Under the pieces are notes generated by a model. It searched no databases and was not told where the DNA came from. It saw only the letters and a list, made by a program, of their open reading frames with translations. Shown here one piece after another: positions 5,695 to 9,956 of a stretch of DNA of 9,956 nt. This DNA comes from Campylobacterales bacterium (GTDB lineage Bacteria > Campylobacterota > Campylobacteria > Campylobacterales > JALSKU01), in assembly GCA_027023175.1 (NCBI GenBank), contig JALVWW010000191.1, positions 1 to 9,956 of the forward strand, in the 5' to 3' direction. A program made the translations under genes and the position numbers. How positions within the stretch are numbered: the first letter of the stretch is position 1; each line of letters opens with the position of its first letter.

Positions 5695-7998
5695 ATGGCT
5701 GAAGAGCAAGATGATATAATAATCTTAGAAGAGGGCGAAGAAACTACTGAAGAAAAGAGCAGTGCCATCCAAGAGGAAGCTCCTCAAAAAAGTAAAAAAA
5801 ATATTATCATTATTGCATCTTTGGTAGTTTTACTTTTAGTTGTAGTCATAATTTTGATAATAGCCCTTAAAAAATCTACAAGCAGTGAAGAAAATATCAA
5901 CATAAATAACCTTACACAAAAAATCATCAAAAAAGAAAACTCTTTAAAATTTCCCTCTTTTAAGTTGGACAAACTTATACAAAAAGCCAATCTTTTATAT
6001 AAAAAAGGTGATAAAAAAGAAGCATTGAAACTGTATGAGGAGATTGCTACCTACAATGAGTCACTTTCCAATTATAATATCGGTGTAGCCAAAATGAAAG
6101 AGAAAAAATATAAAGAAGCTATCAAATATTTTAAAAATGCTATCAAAAATAGACAAAACAGGTGTGTGAGTGCTATAAACAGTGCTGTATGTGCCTTGAA
6201 ACTTGGTGATGAAAAACTGTTTGGATACTATATTTCTCTGGCTGATATATATCTGCCGTATGAAGCAAACGCCCCTCTTTATACATACTATATGGCACTT
6301 ATAAAATATTATAAAGATGAGTATTTTGAAAGCTTGATTCCCTTAAGACATCCATCTTCAAAATACTATATAGAGAAGCAAAATTATCTCTTAGCAAAAA
6401 TAGATACTTTCTTTGGGGATTATCTTAAAGCTATCAATTATCTGGAAAAAAACAGAGATATGCAAGATGATTTTACACTGGGACTTTTATATGCAAGAGT
6501 CGGAGAATATCCGATAGCTATCAAACATTTTATCAAATCATACCAAATGAACATTGAGCCCATAAAATCTAAAATGGCTATGGTTTTGTCATATATCAAT
6601 ATGGGTTTGCTTGGCAGTGCGGCAAACAATCTCAAACAAGCTAGCCTAAACTATAAGAAAAATGTCCTAGCTATATATCCTATAGAGGTTGAAATAAAAC
6701 CGACTCTTACAAATCTAAAACTGTCTCAAAAAGAGTTTGAAGAAAGAGTTTTGCAAAAAAAAGAAAATATGTACGGACTTTTGTTCTATTTTGCTCCATA
6801 CAAAGTATTTAATGCCAATCAAACTATAGATTTTATAAGAAAAGGCGGAGTTGACCTCTCCTTGAATCAGACAAAAAATGCTCTTCTTCTTCTTTCTCAA
6901 AGCTCAAATATATCAAAAGTCAATAAAATGATAACCAAGGGAATAAAAAAAGCACTTGAATATAAGATAAACGAGGCAAATATTATCTTTGAATCATTAA
7001 AAAACAAATACCCAAACCATGCTGTACTTTTTTATGATCTTGGGTTAACTTATGCCCAAATGGGAGATTATACAAATGCATATAAAAATTTTATAAAAAG
7101 TTATCACTTAAACAGTAAGAATTATCTCTCAGGTATATTTGCCATAATGACAAAAGAGTTAATGCATCAGGATAATACAAAACTCAGTGAAGAAGTTTCA
7201 AATGATTTAAATGATGACCATGTTACAAAAGAGAAAAAGTTTTATTTTGCTATGATAGATTTTACAAAAAACAATTATATGTCTGCAGCAAATTTTGCTG
7301 AGTTGGATAACTCTAACAAACCCATAAATCTCATGTTTGATGCCATTGTTGCAAAAAATGCAAAAATGAGAAAGCTTTTTGTCCAAAAATCTTTAACTCT
7401 TAAAACAAAACTCCCAAGAGATATGATAGCAGAGCTTTTGTATGATAGTGCAAAAACTTACGGTAAAAGTATAGAATATTTTGCAAAAGAGGTTCAAAAA
7501 AGTTTTTTAAAAAAAGATACAAATATGAAGTCTCTTTTTTATGGACCTGTAGTTGCTAGAGAAGTATATATAAATGCTTTGCATATTGCAGGTATGCTTT
7601 ACTATGTAAGAGACATTCTTGAGCGTCAGCTTCAAAATGAAAATGATGATGTTGTAGGTATTATGCAAGCCCTTGGTTATGTAGATATCTATACCGGCAA
7701 CTATGAAGAGGCATATGCTATATATAACGAACTTATAGATACTTACAAACAAAAAGATACCAATACGCTTTTTTTGGCAGCAGTTGCTTCCATTGGAGCA
7801 AAACATAATGCAAACGCTATAGCACTTTTAGAGCTTGCAAAATTGACAGATCCGAATAATTTTGAAAGCAGACTGGCTCTCGGGCTTTTATATATGGAAG
7901 TAAAAAATATAGAGGCAGCTAGAATTCAATTGACAAAAATAGGTGACAGCAATTTTATATCCAAATATTTTACATTTAAAATTTTAGCAGGAAAATAA
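5695..7998 (+). CDS. pflB: TPR-repeat membrane protein, probable flagellar motor protein PflB
   Basis: The 767-residue protein has an acidic cytoplasmic tail (1-31), a KSKK cluster, one membrane helix (about 36-58) and a long periplasmic part. Helical TPR-like pairs are visible at about 93-156, 258-290, 413-476 and 655-755; examples are YKKGDKKEALKLYEE, YKEAIKYFKNAI and YTNAYKNFIKSYHLN. Size, topology and its place right after trpS-serS match PflB of C. jejuni (Cj0390, after serS Cj0389). PflB is known there to work with PflA as a disk under the periplasmic flagellar motor that holds the MotAB stators and is needed for motility. The region about 330-412 does not look like TPR. The ATG is chosen because AGAGG lies 4 nt upstream and the membrane topology is complete. 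No other flagellar gene lies in the window, so the name rests on synteny and architecture. A generic TPR envelope protein is the alternative. Confidence 0.8.
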   Translation: MAEEQDDIIILEEGEETTEEKSSAIQEEAPQKSKKNIIIIASLVVLLLVVVIILIIALKKSTSSEENININNLTQKIIKKENSLKFPSFKLDKLIQKANLLYKKGDKKEALKLYEEIATYNESLSNYNIGVAKMKEKKYKEAIKYFKNAIKNRQNRCVSAINSAVCALKLGDEKLFGYYISLADIYLPYEANAPLYTYYMALIKYYKDEYFESLIPLRHPSSKYYIEKQNYLLAKIDTFFGDYLKAINYLEKNRDMQDDFTLGLLYARVGEYPIAIKHFIKSYQMNIEPIKSKMAMVLSYINMGLLGSAANNLKQASLNYKKNVLAIYPIEVEIKPTLTNLKLSQKEFEERVLQKKENMYGLLFYFAPYKVFNANQTIDFIRKGGVDLSLNQTKNALLLLSQSSNISKVNKMITKGIKKALEYKINEANIIFESLKNKYPNHAVLFYDLGLTYAQMGDYTNAYKNFIKSYHLNSKNYLSGIFAIMTKELMHQDNTKLSEEVSNDLNDDHVTKEKKFYFAMIDFTKNNYMSAANFAELDNSNKPINLMFDAIVAKNAKMRKLFVQKSLTLKTKLPRDMIAELLYDSAKTYGKSIEYFAKEVQKSFLKKDTNMKSLFYGPVVAREVYINALHIAGMLYYVRDILERQLQNENDDVVGIMQALGYVDIYTGNYEEAYAIYNELIDTYKQKDTNTLFLAAVASIGAKHNANAIALLELAKLTDPNNFESRLALGLLYMEVKNIEAARIQLTKIGDSNFISKYFTFKILAGK

Positions 7999-8001
7999 GT
8001 G
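7986..8001 (+). promoter_or_regulatory. Ribosome site fixing the GTG start of the flavoprotein gene
   Basis: AGCAGGA (7986-7992) lies inside the last codons of pflB. Its AGGA stands 6 nt before GTG 7999-8001, which directly follows the pflB TAA with no spacer. The dinucleotide-binding motif begins at residue 8 from this GTG and no ATG fits better, so GTG is the start. Confidence 0.6.
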
Positions 8002-9219
8002 ACAAAGATTGCCATTATAGGCGCAGGAGCAAGTGGTCTTATAGCTGCATTGCATGCAAAAAACAGAGATAACAGTATAGATTTGTATGAAAAAAATAGC
8101 ATCATAGGAAAAAAGATAACAGTTTCAGGCAATGGAAAATGCAATATAGCAAATAAAAATATAACCAAATATGATTATTTTGGAAACAATTTAGACTTTT
8201 TGGAGTATGGACTTAAAGAATTTGGTTTTTTAAAATTTGAAAAATTTTGTAATGAAATGGGACTTTATCTAAGTGTTAAAGAAGATGGAAAGGTGTATCC
8301 TCGTTCATTTGAGTCAACCTCCGTAATAAAAATATTTGAAGAAAAACTGAGTGAAAAAGGTGTAAATCTTCATCTCTCAAGTGAGATAAAAAAAATAACA
8401 AGGCAGAATGATAAATTTATCCTTGAACCAAATGGTAAAGATATAAACTTCTATGATAAAGTTTTGATTTCAACAGGCAGCAAAGCTTCACCCAAGCTTG
8501 GAGGAAGTTCGTTTAGTGAAAATATGGCAAAAAGTTTTGGTCACAATCTTTTTCCAAGCTATCCTTCGCTAGTACAGCTTGAAACAAAAAAGAAACAAGT
8601 TTCAAGGATGTCCGGAGTCAAGATAGAAGCAAAAGTAACTTTACTCTCAAAAGAGTATAAAAAAGTATCTGTAGAGGGAGATGTTTTATTTACAAAGTAT
8701 GGGTTGAGCGGTTTTGCTATTCTTGATATATCCTTTTTTGTTTCAAAACTTTTGCTTGAAAATAAAAAAGTGATACTAAGTATTGATATGATACCGGAAT
8801 TTAGCATAGACAAGCTCCAATCAATCATGATTAAAAACTGTAGAAACAATCCAAACAGTAGTTTTGATACAATGCTCATGGGCTTGTTGCCTTTAAAAAT
8901 AGCAAAATATATCTCTTTTGAGCTTGGTTTTGCTAAAAAAAGATTGGAAGATTTGAGTTTAAAAGATGTAAAAAAAGTTATATATTTGATAAAAGATTTT
9001 AGATGCTCTATTGAAGATACGCATGGGTTTGACTATGCCGAGGTTTGTGGTGGAGGTATCGATACATTGGAAGTTGATTCAAAAACTATGGAGTCAAAAT
9101 TGGTTAAAAATTTATATTTTTCAGGGGAGAGTTTGGATATAGTAGGTAAAAGAGGTGGGTACAACTTTGCCTTTGCCTGGATGAGCGGTTATCTTGCAGG
9201 AAAAAGTTTGAAGGGATAA
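7999..9219 (+). CDS. HI0933/YhiN-family FAD-dependent flavoprotein (BaiN-like)
   Basis: A 406-residue flavoprotein of the HI0933 family (also called YhiN, or the aminoacetone oxidase / BaiN-like group). The N-terminal Rossmann motif GAGASG (8-13) binds FAD, with the acidic end of the second strand at LYEKN (29-33). The family signature GKKITVSGNGKCN follows (37-49). Near the C-terminus are CGGGID and YFSGESLDIVGKRGGYNFAFAW (373-394), the second FAD-contacting region and the most conserved part of the family. Length is normal and no key residue seems lost. Annotated activities for relatives, such as bile-acid reductase BaiN, should not be carried over: the natural substrate is unknown for most members. 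The GTG start directly abuts the pflB stop and the gene overlaps sixA by one base, so it belongs to the operon. Family sure, reaction unknown. Confidence 0.92.
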   Translation: MTKIAIIGAGASGLIAALHAKNRDNSIDLYEKNSIIGKKITVSGNGKCNIANKNITKYDYFGNNLDFLEYGLKEFGFLKFEKFCNEMGLYLSVKEDGKVYPRSFESTSVIKIFEEKLSEKGVNLHLSSEIKKITRQNDKFILEPNGKDINFYDKVLISTGSKASPKLGGSSFSENMAKSFGHNLFPSYPSLVQLETKKKQVSRMSGVKIEAKVTLLSKEYKKVSVEGDVLFTKYGLSGFAILDISFFVSKLLLENKKVILSIDMIPEFSIDKLQSIMIKNCRNNPNSSFDTMLMGLLPLKIAKYISFELGFAKKRLEDLSLKDVKKVIYLIKDFRCSIEDTHGFDYAEVCGGGIDTLEVDSKTMESKLVKNLYFSGESLDIVGKRGGYNFAFAWMSGYLAGKSLKG

Positions 9220-9731
9220 TGAAAGTGAAAAGGTTGTATATATTACGCCATGCAAAATCTGACTGGAGCGATTCAAAATTGGATGATTTTGAGAGGGGCT
9301 TGAAAAAAAGAGGAAAAAATGATATAAAACTGATCTCACTTTGGCTAAAAAAGCACAATGTAAAACCAGACCTTGTTATATCCTCACCGGCAAAAAGAGC
9401 CAAAAAAACTTTGGAAATTTTAAGAGATATTTTAAATATCAAAAAAGATAATATTAGATTTGATAAAAATATTTATGAAGCAAACGTAAAGTATCTTATT
9501 GATATGCTCGCAAAACTAGATAACAAATATAAAGAAGTTTTTTTAATAGGTCATAATCCATCTCTTAATGATTTGGCGGAATTTTTCAGTGATACAATTA
9601 TCACAAATATACCGACTTCAGGTGTAATTGCCATAGAGTTTAATGTAAAAAGCTGGAATGAAATAAAGAGAAAAAAAGGAAATATTGTTTTTTTTGAATA
9701 TCCGAAAAAATTAAAAAAGGTAGAGAATTGA
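9219..9731 (+). CDS. sixA: SixA-type phosphohistidine phosphatase
   Basis: A 170-residue cytoplasmic member of the histidine phosphatase (phosphoglycerate-mutase-like) superfamily. The catalytic LRHAKSDW lies at 9-16, with H11 as the phospho-accepting histidine and R10 beside it. SSPAKRA (55-61) supplies the second phosphate-binding arginine R60, E87 is a likely proton donor, and the second catalytic histidine is H112 in LIGHNPSL (109-116). The short length and the RHAKSDW form are typical of SixA, which removes phosphate from phosphohistidine on signalling or PTS proteins in E. coli. No partner kinase or phosphotransfer protein is visible here. The ATG overlaps the preceding stop (TAATG); AAGGG (9211-9215) is only 3 nt before it, so the in-frame GTG at 9225 (9 nt away) is a possible alternative. 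The end overlaps msbA by 3 nt. Confidence 0.9.
   Translation: MKVKRLYILRHAKSDWSDSKLDDFERGLKKRGKNDIKLISLWLKKHNVKPDLVISSPAKRAKKTLEILRDILNIKKDNIRFDKNIYEANVKYLIDMLAKLDNKYKEVFLIGHNPSLNDLAEFFSDTIITNIPTSGVIAIEFNVKSWNEIKRKKGNIVFFEYPKKLKKVEN
9716..9730 (+). promoter_or_regulatory. Ribosome site and TTG start of msbA
   Basis: AAAGG (9716-9720) stands 7 nt before TTG 9728-9730. The TTG overlaps the sixA stop in the sequence TTGA, a classic coupling arrangement. The conserved N-terminal motif of the next protein begins only three codons later, while the first in-frame ATG would remove most of the first membrane helix, so TTG is the preferred start. Confidence 0.6.
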
Positions 9732-9956
9732 TAGAATTTTTTAAAGAGTATATTCCGTATCTTAAAAATTATAAAGGCAAACTGGCACTGGCTATTTTCG
9801 GTATGGTGCTTGTTTCTGTCTCAACCGCGGCTGTAGCATATCTGGTCAAACCGGTTATGGATAAAATTTTTGTAGAGCAAAACATAACTATGCTTTATAT
9901 ACTCCCTTTGTTTGTAGTACTTGCCTTTGTCGGTAAAGGAGTCGGGGCATTTTTAT
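9728..9956 (+). CDS. msbA: MsbA-like lipid A export ABC transporter, N-terminal fragment (cut by window end)
   Basis: Seventy-six codons are present before the window ends, of roughly 570-590 expected. Translation gives an N-terminal amphipathic stretch FFKEYIPYLKNYKGK, a first membrane helix (about 18-40) and the marker AYLVKPVMDKIF (about 36-47). This is followed by MLYILPLFVVLAFVGKGVGAFL, the start of the second helix. The AYLxKPxxDxIF pattern is typical of MsbA, the homodimeric inner-membrane ATPase that flips lipid A-core for lipopolysaccharide assembly. The ATP-binding domain lies beyond the window, so another type-IV ABC exporter cannot be fully ruled out. It starts with TTG, overlapping the sixA stop, and appears to be the sixth gene of the operon. 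Confidence 0.82.
   Translation, partial: MIEFFKEYIPYLKNYKGKLALAIFGMVLVSVSTAAVAYLVKPVMDKIFVEQNITMLYILPLFVVLAFVGKGVGAFL

Noticed and set aside
9104..9442. Minus-strand frames spanning the flavoprotein/sixA junction
   Set aside because: Both plus-strand genes are clear by motif. The antisense products are rich in Phe and Ser, with no domain or ribosome site.
1..9956. CRISPR arrays, insertion sequences, tRNA or rRNA genes, prophage or defence islands
   Set aside because: No spaced direct repeats, transposase motifs, inverted-repeat ends or tRNA cloverleaf signatures were seen, and almost all sequence is explained by recognised genes.

Overview
The window is an AT-rich, gene-dense bacterial stretch. 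Several signs point to the Campylobacterota (the former Epsilonproteobacteria): the order trpS-serS-pflB, which I recall as the arrangement Cj0388-Cj0389-Cj0390 in Campylobacter jejuni; a long membrane-anchored TPR protein matching the flagellar motor protein PflB; and promoters with TATAAT preceded by a T-tract. A free-living relative such as Sulfurimonas is plausible, but I cannot fix the genus from sequence alone.

Left part (1-2302): the 3' two-thirds of an RNase Z gene (rnz, plus strand) runs convergently into a large MscS-type mechanosensitive channel gene (minus strand). The two share 68 coding bases. Middle (2303-3480): upstream of the channel gene, on the same strand, lies a decayed 3' fragment of an O-acetylhomoserine sulfhydrylase-type gene (MetY/MetZ family). 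It carries a frameshift, an apparent internal deletion and no 5' two-thirds. Next comes a secreted SYLF-domain (YSC84-like) protein gene with its own promoter.

Right part (3480-9956): a tightly packed plus-strand operon runs trpS, serS, pflB, an HI0933-family flavoprotein, a SixA-type histidine phosphatase and msbA (cut by the window end). Junctions are 1-nt TAATG overlaps, a 7-nt gap, a zero-base junction and a 4-nt TTGA overlap, so strong translational coupling is likely. The one clear promoter lies just before trpS. The operon joins two aminoacyl-tRNA synthetases (translation), a flagellar motor scaffold, a flavoprotein of unclear role, a phosphohistidine phosphatase and the lipid A flippase. 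This looks like a growth-linked housekeeping operon rather than one pathway.

I see no mobile element, CRISPR array, tRNA, rRNA or defence system, and no convincing new multi-gene system. The points most worth a second look are the MetY-family relic and its effect on the channel gene's promoter, the rnz/channel overlap, the motor gene co-transcribed with synthetases, and the SixA phosphatase with no visible partner.
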